A DNA stretch of 25,730 bases from a virus. Below the pieces are notes generated by a model. It searched no databases. It saw only the letters and a program-made list of their open reading frames with translations, and was not told the origin of the DNA. A program made the translations under genes and the position numbers. This document shows positions 20,092 through 25,730 of the stretch, piece after piece. Within the stretch, counting starts at the first letter, position 1. Every line of letters starts with the position of its first letter. The stretch spans positions 1 through 25,730 of IMG/VR virus record IMGVR_UViG_3300032268_000661, one strand, 5' to 3'.

Positions 20092-21996
20092 TTAGCCAGC
20101 GAGATCAGGCAAGTAGGAAAAGCTGGAGAATTGCATGGTATGGCCATACGAACTTTCCGCCGCGGAGGTCTCAAGAGGCATCGTGATCGGCTGGTTCTGC
20201 TCCACCGCCAACCGTCCGTCGCCCAGTGCGATCAGCGGGATGTCAAAGATCATCCCTTGATTCTTTTTCACCAGAGCAAAGTCCAGAGTGATGTCGTCGT
20301 TGTTCCGAACCGCCCGTGTGGCCACAAGGTCCGCGAAGTATGCGGTCATGGACCCACCCACTTCGAAGCTGCCCACCGAGATGTCGAATCCACCAAGAAC
20401 GCCGATCGCCTTGTTCGGGCTTGCGTTGTTGTTGATGGTGATGGACATTTCCGTTGCGAACGCGAACAACGCGGTCACCGCGGAGTTGGTGGCGCTGACC
20501 GCAGACAGCTTGATTCGCGAGAAATCGGAACTGGTGTTGAACGCGTCCCCTGCTGCCAGTGCCGGGCGGTTCCCCGCCTTGACACCCTGCAACCCGTCAC
20601 GCTGTTCGTTGTCCATTGCAATGAAGGCCATATCCACAGTCACTTTGTCCGCCATGGAGACGTTCAGGGTGAACTCGTTGCAGACTGCGCCCACAAGGTA
20701 TTCGGACATGACACCATTGGCATCGCTGCCCAGCGTCCGTTCGATTTGGTAGGTCCGGCGCTTGATCAGGTTCGCACTGGATTCGTTCCTAATCATGTCC
20801 CCAAAGAACAACCGGATAGTCTTGCCTGTTCCGGTTTCCGCTTGCGGGGTCCAGCTCGTCTTGTCCAGGGTGATGGCTGTTGCGGTGATTGCCATCACCC
20901 GTGCGAACCCCGAGTTGTTGTTGAAGCGGTTTCCGATAGCGTCTCCGCCAAGGAAGATCCACTCACCGGGGATAAGGCCGAGCGTTGTGAAGTCGAATAC
21001 GCCGCTTGCACGGGTCAGCACCGGCAGCAAACCGGACATCACAACGTTCAGTGTGGCGGAAGTAAATTCATACCCGACAGCATCAAGGAACGCGGTTGCA
21101 GGCGGAGTTTCAGACACAAGCCCGTCACCGACCGTCAGAACGGTTGCGGTGGAAGCGGATGCCGCAACCTTCAGACCGTTGTTGGCCGGATCAGTGAACC
21201 CCGAAGCAAACACCAGTTGGTTAGCAAGGAAGCCCAGCATCCCCGAACCTGCCGTATAAGTATCCGCGGCGGCGTTGGTGGCGGTGATCGGAATCTGCGC
21301 CGTGTTCAGGGGCTTGGTCGTTTTCTTCTCCCGAATGTCCGCGAACAGAAAACCCTGCATCAGGCGCGTAGTGTTTTCGAACGTCAGGTCCTGGTTAAAG
21401 CCACCTGATGCGTCCAGGTCGGTGATCACGCCCTTCTTGCGCTGGCGCGTCGGGTTGATCGGGTTCCGCGCAATGGTGCTGATGGAACCGCCGAAGTCCG
21501 CATAACTGTTCGGCTCAAGTGGCCACCAGTTGTTGGCAATGCCAACCGCATCAGCACCGCCAAGCAGTGTCGCAGCAGCAAAAGTTCCAGCAGTCATGGT
21601 CTCGGTTGTTGCGATTGCGTTACCCGCTGCACCAGGCGTTAGTGCTGTCACCGTAACAACCGAACCAATAGCTGACGCGGATACTTGAGTATTGGCGGTC
21701 GTGCTTGAACCATAGATCGTTCCTGAACCTGCGCCAAGCATCACAGCCGCTATAAGGTTCGCCGCTGACGCGGCTGCTGTGGCACCAATCAGAATTTCGT
21801 TTGCGGTCGCCCCAATGGTAGCTCGCCAGGTGTAGGTACGGGCACCGATGGTGATCGTTTCTGCAGCAACTGGCAGACCGCCGATGGTGAGCGTGCCTGT
21901 TGCTGCCACTGCGAGGGTAAAAGATGCAAGGGTCCGGAGCGCGGATTCTTCCGTGAAGCGCAGACCTGTGACGTCTGAATCAATCTTATCGGGCAT
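20092..21996 (-). CDS. Major tail tube protein with inserted decoration domain
   Basis: The 634-aa protein forms the tail tube. The body shows SYADFGGSISTIARNPINP (about 164-182), KKGVITDLDASGGFNQDLTF, RTYQIERTLG, VTVDMAFIAMDNEQRDG and AYFADLVATRAVRNNDDITL, a pattern typical of long siphovirus tube proteins. Between RFTEESALRTL (13-23) and WWPLEPNSYADFGG lies an inserted ~120-aa beta module (about 25-148) with GTLTIGGLPVAAETITIGAR, EILIGATAAASAANLIAA and AGNAIATTETMTAGT, of a type found in many unrelated phage structural proteins. It probably projects from the tube surface. A second beta-rich stretch (about 260-330) may be a further insertion. The SD lies in the end of the upstream gene. A hairpin follows the stop. 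Confidence 0.85.
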   Translation of the reverse strand: MPDKIDSDVTGLRFTEESALRTLASFTLAVAATGTLTIGGLPVAAETITIGARTYTWRATIGATANEILIGATAAASAANLIAAVMLGAGSGTIYGSSTTANTQVSASAIGSVVTVTALTPGAAGNAIATTETMTAGTFAAATLLGGADAVGIANNWWPLEPNSYADFGGSISTIARNPINPTRQRKKGVITDLDASGGFNQDLTFENTTRLMQGFLFADIREKKTTKPLNTAQIPITATNAAADTYTAGSGMLGFLANQLVFASGFTDPANNGLKVAASASTATVLTVGDGLVSETPPATAFLDAVGYEFTSATLNVVMSGLLPVLTRASGVFDFTTLGLIPGEWIFLGGDAIGNRFNNNSGFARVMAITATAITLDKTSWTPQAETGTGKTIRLFFGDMIRNESSANLIKRRTYQIERTLGSDANGVMSEYLVGAVCNEFTLNVSMADKVTVDMAFIAMDNEQRDGLQGVKAGNRPALAAGDAFNTSSDFSRIKLSAVSATNSAVTALFAFATEMSITINNNASPNKAIGVLGGFDISVGSFEVGGSMTAYFADLVATRAVRNNDDITLDFALVKKNQGMIFDIPLIALGDGRLAVEQNQPITMPLETSAAESSYGHTMQFSSFSYLPDLAG

Positions 21997-22001
21997 GTTG
22001 T

Positions 22002-22412
22002 TTATCTCACCTCATCGTAGGAGAATGTTGCTGTGACGTTGATCTGACGGAATGCTCCGCTTGTGCCAATCTCGTTGAGCTGCACATTGCGGAACCATAG
22101 TTCACCGTCGCGTGCATCCCGATACGCATCTCGCACAAGCTTCGCAAGCCGGTAACACGCCGTTGAGCCATCTCCTACGGGCGTGAAGACTTGAACAAAT
22201 AGAGTTCCAGTTTCGGTAAACCGTTTCGTCCCAGACGACCCGGCAAGACTTGACTGTTGCCCCGTTGCGTGCTGGATGGTAGCACGAGCCCACGGGACAT
22301 CGCTAGTGGGAATTTCACCTGTTTTGTCATCGTAAAACGCGGGGTGGCCTGTCGTGTCCCAAGCGGCTTTGAAGATAGCCAGGATTTCATCGACTGCATC
22401 TTCCGTTATCAT
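22002..22412 (-). CDS. Tail terminator-like protein
   Basis: A 136-aa protein between the head-tail connector genes and the tail tube gene, the standard slot of the tail terminator. Visible segments are EDAVDEILAIFKAAWD, VPWARATIQHATGQQSSL, FTETGTLFVQVFTPVGDGS (central beta strands), YRLAKLVRDAYRDARDGELW (helix) and the final NVTATFSYDEVR strand. This alpha-beta order and length match the lambda gpU-like / DUF4128-type terminator family. The role is inferred from this and gene order: it caps the tube and joins the tail to the head. Its ATG overlaps the upstream stop (ATGA). Confidence 0.72.
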   Translation of the reverse strand: MITEDAVDEILAIFKAAWDTTGHPAFYDDKTGEIPTSDVPWARATIQHATGQQSSLAGSSGTKRFTETGTLFVQVFTPVGDGSTACYRLAKLVRDAYRDARDGELWFRNVQLNEIGTSGAFRQINVTATFSYDEVR

Positions 22413-22831
22413 CTGACCAGCCCCAAGGCATAGACAATCGCGGTGTTCCCCGGAACTAGGGATTTGCGGGCATGGATACGCCAGCGGCTGCCGTCGGTGT
22501 CAATCATGATGTTGGCAAGCGCGAACGTCTTGTTCGGGTCAAACACGGGTTGCGCTACAAGGACAATTAGCTCGGACATCATAAACAGGTCGTCCGTCTT
22601 ACCCATAGCACCGAACCCGCTGCCACCAATCAGGCCAAGGGTCATGTCCGGAAGCTGGGCAATGTCACAGGTGAAGGTGTCTTCCAGATCTTCCGTGGAA
22701 CCGGAACCCTTCCAAGGCTTCTCCGGGTCTGCAGCACGCTTTGAAATCCGGCCAAGCGTAACGGTCCGACCAGCGTCGCTGATCAGCTCGTGTGCCAGTG
22801 TGCGAAAGTCCAGGTCGTCTGCAAGAGCCAT
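22409..22831 (-). CDS. Head completion / head-tail joining protein
   Basis: A 140-aa protein in the connector gene block. It starts MALADDLDFRTLAHELISDA, with a Thr/Arg-rich turn (GRTVTLGRISKRA), and contains DTFTCDIAQLPDMTLGLIGG, a Gly-rich loop (GGSGFGAMGKTDDLFM), LIVLVAQPVFDPNKTF and MIDTDGSRWRIHARKSLVPG. The mostly beta make-up, ending in a strand that reads out a parameter-like DGSRWRI, resembles head closure proteins (stopper or gp16-like), but the sequence is too diverged for a firm family name. Coupled by TAATG upstream and ATGA downstream. Confidence 0.6.
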   Translation of the reverse strand: MALADDLDFRTLAHELISDAGRTVTLGRISKRAADPEKPWKGSGSTEDLEDTFTCDIAQLPDMTLGLIGGSGFGAMGKTDDLFMMSELIVLVAQPVFDPNKTFALANIMIDTDGSRWRIHARKSLVPGNTAIVYALGLVR

Positions 22832-23325
22832 TAGCGATACGTCCTTCCGCTAGCAGGGTTGAGCAGTGTGGTCAGCAGCATGTCCGCCGCAGGGTAGCTC
22901 CGAAGCAGGGGCGCAGTTGAATCCGCGTTGCCAACCGCCTCGAACTTTTTTTCGAGCGGCCCCAGTTTTTTCGCTGTGACCACAATGGTCATCCCATTCT
23001 CATCCACAACGGGATCGGGTGCGAGCGGTGCGGACAACGCCCGCAAGGCGTATTCGCACTGAGCACGCTTCAGGAGGACTGGGATGGTTCCGTTGAAGGT
23101 GTAGAGCTTGTCCGTTTCAACCCCGTCTTCCCCAACAGGAATCCAGCGAGCACCGAAGCGGGAATGGATGTAATCGGTCGCCTTGATGAGCGCAACCTGC
23201 TTGACTGATAGCACCCCTGCCCAGGCAGTGATCCCGCGCTCGGAGAAGTAGTTGTCAGCAAAGGCAACATCAATCCAGGAGTTGGCGTTCTGAACACCTG
23301 CACCAGTCTCCACGGTGAACGGCAT
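22831..23325 (-). CDS. Head-tail connector, DnaT-like domain family
   Basis: The 164-aa protein begins VETGAGVQNANSWIDVAFAD, then NYFSERGITAW and VALIKATDYIHSRFGARWIP, the pattern of the phage DnaT-like (DnaT_2) family: GtG...aNSyv....a..y...rG...W. Despite the database name these proteins sit in the neck region as adaptor/connector proteins, and the gene order here supports that. The helical bundle is followed by LLKRAQCEYALRAL and a C-terminal arm ending LNPASGRTYR. The ATG overlaps the upstream stop (TAATG). Confidence in family is good, in the exact neck position moderate. Confidence 0.75.
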   Translation of the reverse strand: MPFTVETGAGVQNANSWIDVAFADNYFSERGITAWAGVLSVKQVALIKATDYIHSRFGARWIPVGEDGVETDKLYTFNGTIPVLLKRAQCEYALRALSAPLAPDPVVDENGMTIVVTAKKLGPLEKKFEAVGNADSTAPLLRSYPAADMLLTTLLNPASGRTYR

Positions 23326-23645
23326 TACGCACCTCCAACCTTTGCGACCTTGCCCAGGCCCATGTCAATCAGAATGTCAAACCCTGCGGACGGGGTTAGC
23401 GCAACGCCGCGTTCAACGAAGCCAACCAACATCGCTCCGCCAGCTGCGAGCACAGGCGTCTTGATGGTGCGCCCGCGGAAAGTGCAGGCGGTAGTCCCAG
23501 CGGCGCAACCGGAAACACTCCTAGCATAAACGGTTGCGTTCGCAGGGAATACAAAGACGCCAACTGCGGGCGTCGTGATCAGCAAAGCGAAAGCCTTTCG
23601 GTCCCGCTTCGCGTTGTTGCTTTTCTTGGTGCCCAGTGTTTGCAC
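23325..23645 (-). CDS. Small hypothetical structural-region protein (GTG start)
   Basis: A 106-aa protein with no earlier in-frame start; it begins with GTG at 23645-23643, one base after the upstream TAA. It has a basic N-terminus (GTKKSNNAKRDRKAF), then mostly beta, Ala/Gly/Val-rich sequence (LITTPAVGVFVFPANATVYA, RTIKTPVLAAGGAMLVGFVE) and two Cys in GCAAGTTAC. I do not recognise the family. Its place between the capsid genes and the neck genes suggests a minor head or neck component. The ribosome binding site is weak, so it may depend on translation of the upstream gene. Confidence 0.6.
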   Translation of the reverse strand: MQTLGTKKSNNAKRDRKAFALLITTPAVGVFVFPANATVYARSVSGCAAGTTACTFRGRTIKTPVLAAGGAMLVGFVERGVALTPSAGFDILIDMGLGKVAKVGGA

Positions 23646-23646
23646 C

Positions 23647-24357
23647 TTAGGTCACCGTCGGCCGTTTCGTTCCGCGGGAAGTGCGACGCGACATTGCGGT
23701 ATCAATCGGTGCGGACAACGAACGGCTCAGTTCCTTGAGGTCCAACCCGCTTTCGACCAGGATACGCCGATGCCCAGCACGAGCAGCCGCCGCGGCGTCA
23801 ACGCTGGCGAAGTAGTCCTGAACCGCAAGCGCATTCGAGTTGGCAGGTTGTGCCTCCTCATACTTGAGCCGCACGGCATCAGCGTGAGCAACACGAGTGT
23901 TCAGCTCGTCGGTCACCTTCACCATAATTGCACGGACCTCTTCAACCCGCGCATCTGCCTCTTCCAGCTCCTCGGCCAGCGTTTGGACTTCATTGGCTGG
24001 ATCTCCAGCGAGTTCGCCCACCTCGGGCTGTTCGGCGACCTGCGGTGAAAAGGTTGCGCCACTGTCACCCTCACCCTGCCCCGTAGCCTCGGGCGCTGCC
24101 GGGGTGTCAGTTGCGGGGGCGGTTGCGCCCACCGGCGCAGCGTTGCTGGCTTGCTGGGCCTGCGCTGCGGGCGGGGTGTAGGTGGCAGCGGTCACACGGG
24201 TGAACCCGGGCGCAGCAGCATCAACGAGCTCCCGCGTGATCGCGGGGTTGCCCGCCAACATCTTGACCGTGTCGAGGCGAGGTTGGCCGTCAGCGGTCCA
24301 ATGGTTGTCGTTTGCGACATCCATCTTCCGCAAGACCTCAAGGATCTTTTCTTCCAT
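23647..24357 (-). CDS. Coiled-coil protein of the head region
   Basis: The 236-aa protein has three parts. The N-terminal ~55 residues (KILEVLRKMDVANDNHWTAD, QPRLDTVKMLAG) form a compact domain with the HWT-DG-PRLD pattern that I have seen in other short phage head-region proteins. A long Pro/Ala/Gln-rich linker follows (about 57-120). Next is a charged helical segment likely to be a coiled coil (VQTLAEELEEADARVEEVRA) and a basic C-terminus (SRRTSRGTKRPTV). It is encoded downstream of the capsid and decoration-like genes. It could be a scaffold-like or minor head protein, but nothing in the sequence proves this. The start follows GGGAG. Confidence 0.6.
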   Translation of the reverse strand: MEEKILEVLRKMDVANDNHWTADGQPRLDTVKMLAGNPAITRELVDAAAPGFTRVTAATYTPPAAQAQQASNAAPVGATAPATDTPAAPEATGQGEGDSGATFSPQVAEQPEVGELAGDPANEVQTLAEELEEADARVEEVRAIMVKVTDELNTRVAHADAVRLKYEEAQPANSNALAVQDYFASVDAAAAARAGHRRILVESGLDLKELSRSLSAPIDTAMSRRTSRGTKRPTVT

Positions 24358-24382
24358 ATCAGACTCCCGTCAGGGTTGAGGG

Positions 24383-24904
24383 TTAGTCGTCTCCGAGGAC
24401 GATGTAGGACAATTGCACCGTGCCGTTGATGACCATGTCCGCGGTCCCGGAGATCGACGCGTCGTCAATCAAAAGGTTCACGTTCAGGTTCAGCGTGTTG
24501 TCGGTGTTGTCAAAGATGACACCGGTTGAGGCAGAAGCGGAAACGCCCCGCGTGTTCGGCGACGTCCGGGCGGTGGCAGCAGCAAGCGTCGTCTGCGGTA
24601 TGATGTCCACCTCAGCACCCGCAAGGGTGGAGTCAGCGGTGATCGCAGTGCCAATAGAAAAGGCCCCGGTCCAGGTTGCAATCACATCCGCGTCAGCGGT
24701 CGGGGAGCTGACTTGCAGGTAGGCGACACCGCCCAGGAACAGGACGTTGCCCGGGGGCAGGCCACCGACAATAACACCTGCGAAACCGATACCAGTGGCG
24801 CCAACCACCGCAATCGGAACGTTCCGCAGGACATAGGTTTCTTTGATGATCGGGGCCTGGAACTGGTCCCCGCGTCCGATGGATCTTGCAAGACCCTTGG
24901 TCAT
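24383..24904 (-). CDS. Head decoration-like structural protein
   Basis: A 173-aa protein immediately downstream of the capsid gene, the usual place for a decoration or head fibre protein. It is beta-rich and low in charge: VLRNVPIAVVGATGIGFAGV, GVAYLQVSSPTADADVIATW, TWTGAFSIGTAITADSTLAG, EVDIIPQTTLAAATA and a C-terminal NLNLNVNLLIDDASISGTAD that ends in an ILGDD-like turn (IVLGDD). The C-terminal LLIDDASISG...GT..L.Y...GDD pattern is familiar from phage head structural proteins of unknown detail. SD AAGGAG lies 7 nt before the ATG. High expression is expected, as for the capsid gene. Confidence 0.65.
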   Translation of the reverse strand: MTKGLARSIGRGDQFQAPIIKETYVLRNVPIAVVGATGIGFAGVIVGGLPPGNVLFLGGVAYLQVSSPTADADVIATWTGAFSIGTAITADSTLAGAEVDIIPQTTLAAATARTSPNTRGVSASASTGVIFDNTDNTLNLNVNLLIDDASISGTADMVINGTVQLSYIVLGDD

Positions 24905-24942
24905 GGCGGTTCTCCTTCAGGAGATTGAATGGGAGGGAAGGA

Positions 24943-24962
24943 CGGGGCGCTTTCACGCCCCG
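24943..24962 (-). promoter_or_regulatory. GC-rich hairpin after the capsid gene
   Basis: A 7-bp stem, CGGGGCG/CGCCCCG (24943-24949 with 24956-24962), with a 6-nt loop begins just past the capsid stop codon. It has no T run on the minus strand. It probably acts as a partial terminator or mRNA stabiliser separating high capsid expression from downstream genes, like the hairpin after the tail tube gene. Confidence 0.5.
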
Positions 24963-24968
24963 CCATAA

Positions 24969-25730
24969 TCAGAATTCGCGGGTGATGAGACGCGCGATGC
25001 GGATTTGCTTCCGCTCCGGGTAGACCCGCGACCAGGACGCGGCAGCGGCCAGGTTGTTCGCGGTGGCAGCGTTCGACGGACCGCCAGCGGCAGCGGTGCC
25101 GATGTAGGAGCAGCCGACGGGGTGCATTGCCCATTCAACGCGGTTGTAGAGGATGTCCTGACCCGAACCGTTACCGGCCGACGGAGACCGCCAAACTTCG
25201 GTCGGGGTCTTGGGGGAACCGGCGCCCATGCGAACAGCGCCTGCACCGAACAGCCAGGTGTTGAACACACCGCCGGTCCGCGGAACACCATCGTCAACAA
25301 TCACTTCCCGGCCCAGGAAAGTCGGAATGTTGACCGCCATGCCGTTGGAGCTGTCAACAATGAAGTCGATCAGGTTGTTCTTCTGCATCCGGGCATAGAC
25401 CAGCGAGTGGACCATGACCATTGTCAGCTCGCCCATCGAGTCACCCATCGTCGCGGTTGCGTCAATGAACGCTTCTGCGCTGAAGTTGGTGACCCCATCC
25501 ACGAAGCCTGCGCCAGAGATGTCCCGCGTCATGTCGTTGGTAGTGTGGGTGTCCGAACCCGACGGAGCGGCAGCGTTGTCAGCGAACACGCCGTTCAGGG
25601 TTGCAACGAACACGAGCTGCATCCGGCGAACCCAATAGTCCGCAACGCGGGTCGAGATCGCTTGCAGCGGGTCAGCCCCAGCCAGGTCGCCTGTCAGGTC
25701 CATGCTCGACCAGGAGTTGTTCCGTGAAAG
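24969..25730 (-). CDS. Major capsid protein, C-terminal part (5' end outside window)
   Basis: The frame is open to the window edge, so the 253 visible codons are the C-terminal part. The ATG at 25703 is internal rather than a start. The segment RMQLVFVATLNGVFADN is followed by TNFSAEAFIDATATMGDSMG, LTMVMVHSLVYARMQKNNLI, NIPTFLGREVIVDDGVP, TWLFGAGAVRMG, EWAMHPVGCSYIGT and a basic end (YPERKQIRIARLITREF). This matches the gp13-like / HK97-fold major capsid family, with the typical A-domain loop reading IPTFLGR.VIVDD. The gene is followed by a GC-rich hairpin and a decoration-like gene. It is the first visible gene of the leftward structural operon, so its promoter lies outside this window. Confidence 0.85.
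   Translation of the reverse strand, partial: LSRNNSWSSMDLTGDLAGADPLQAISTRVADYWVRRMQLVFVATLNGVFADNAAAPSGSDTHTTNDMTRDISGAGFVDGVTNFSAEAFIDATATMGDSMGELTMVMVHSLVYARMQKNNLIDFIVDSSNGMAVNIPTFLGREVIVDDGVPRTGGVFNTWLFGAGAVRMGAGSPKTPTEVWRSPSAGNGSGQDILYNRVEWAMHPVGCSYIGTAAAGGPSNAATANNLAAAASWSRVYPERKQIRIARLITREF

Noticed and set aside
20131-21408. Long open frame (425 codons) on the plus strand opposite the tail tube gene
   Set aside because: It is antisense to a well-supported structural gene, is rich in His, Arg, Gly and Val as expected from GC-rich antisense frames, and has no recognisable motif.
1-25730. tRNA genes, integrase, CRISPR arrays and insertion sequences
   Set aside because: I looked for cloverleaf-like segments with CCA-type ends, spaced direct repeats and recombinase motifs, and saw none. 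Coding genes fill almost all of the window.

Overview
This window is part of a tailed double-stranded DNA phage (siphovirus type) or a closely related prophage. It encodes a family B DNA polymerase, a clamp-like protein, a complete DNA-modification pathway, and an unbroken head-to-tail series ending in a long tape measure protein and a tail hub. I see no rRNA, tRNA, integrase, IS element or CRISPR array. The GC-rich replication and modification genes, and tail-tip proteins that resemble those of alphaproteobacterial phages and gene transfer agents (DUF2163-type hub with a Cys cluster, J-like hub), suggest an alphaproteobacterial host. That host assignment is a guess from family resemblance.

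Layout: the two halves converge at about 9.3-9.4 kb. The left half (1-9272) runs rightward. A partial gene (2-376) is followed by a six-gene operon (447-5044) for 7-deazaguanine chemistry: queE, queC, a class III PLP aminotransferase, a HAD domain fused to an ArcS-like domain, a queD-like gene and folE. Five of these six genes are coupled at short intervals or by ATGA overlaps. A UUCG-loop terminator lies directly downstream of an extended -10 promoter (5034-5092). This separates the first operon from a second one of three TAATG-coupled genes: dpdA (DNA deazaguanine transglycosylase), a sliding-clamp-like gene and the DNA polymerase.

The right half runs leftward from 25730 to 9432: major capsid protein (5' end outside the window), a head decoration-like protein, a coiled-coil protein, a small structural protein, three connector/terminator proteins, the tail tube protein with an inserted domain, a tail assembly chaperone pair joined by a -1 frameshift at GGGAAAC, an HK97 gp10-like protein, the tape measure protein, a chimeric distal tail protein with beta-propeller and VWA-like segments, a Cys-rich DUF2163-type protein, a split J-like hub (73-aa piece, a 21-aa micro-ORF, a 73-aa protein, then a 726-aa piece). 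Between the converging halves lies a 100-nt imperfect palindrome.

How the genes work together: FolE makes dihydroneopterin triphosphate from GTP, the QueD-like protein and QueE carry it to 7-carboxy-7-deazaguanine (CDG), and QueC converts CDG to the amide/nitrile (preQ0). DpdA exchanges guanine in DNA for the modified base. There is no QueF, so preQ1 is not expected. Instead the phage carries an ArcS-like domain, which in archaea adds an amine (lysine) to preQ0 in tRNA, and an aminotransferase. The QueC has lost all four zinc-ligand cysteines and the QueD-like protein lacks two of the three usual zinc ligands. The final base may therefore be an amine-decorated preQ0/archaeosine-type base rather than one of the simple known derivatives. 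This is the most interesting system in the window.

Composition: hand-counted 60-base lines give about 60% GC or more in the head and tail-tube genes and in the first part of the tape measure gene, but about 33-50% from roughly 17.9 kb down to 9.4 kb. This suggests that the tail-tip cassette came from a different source.
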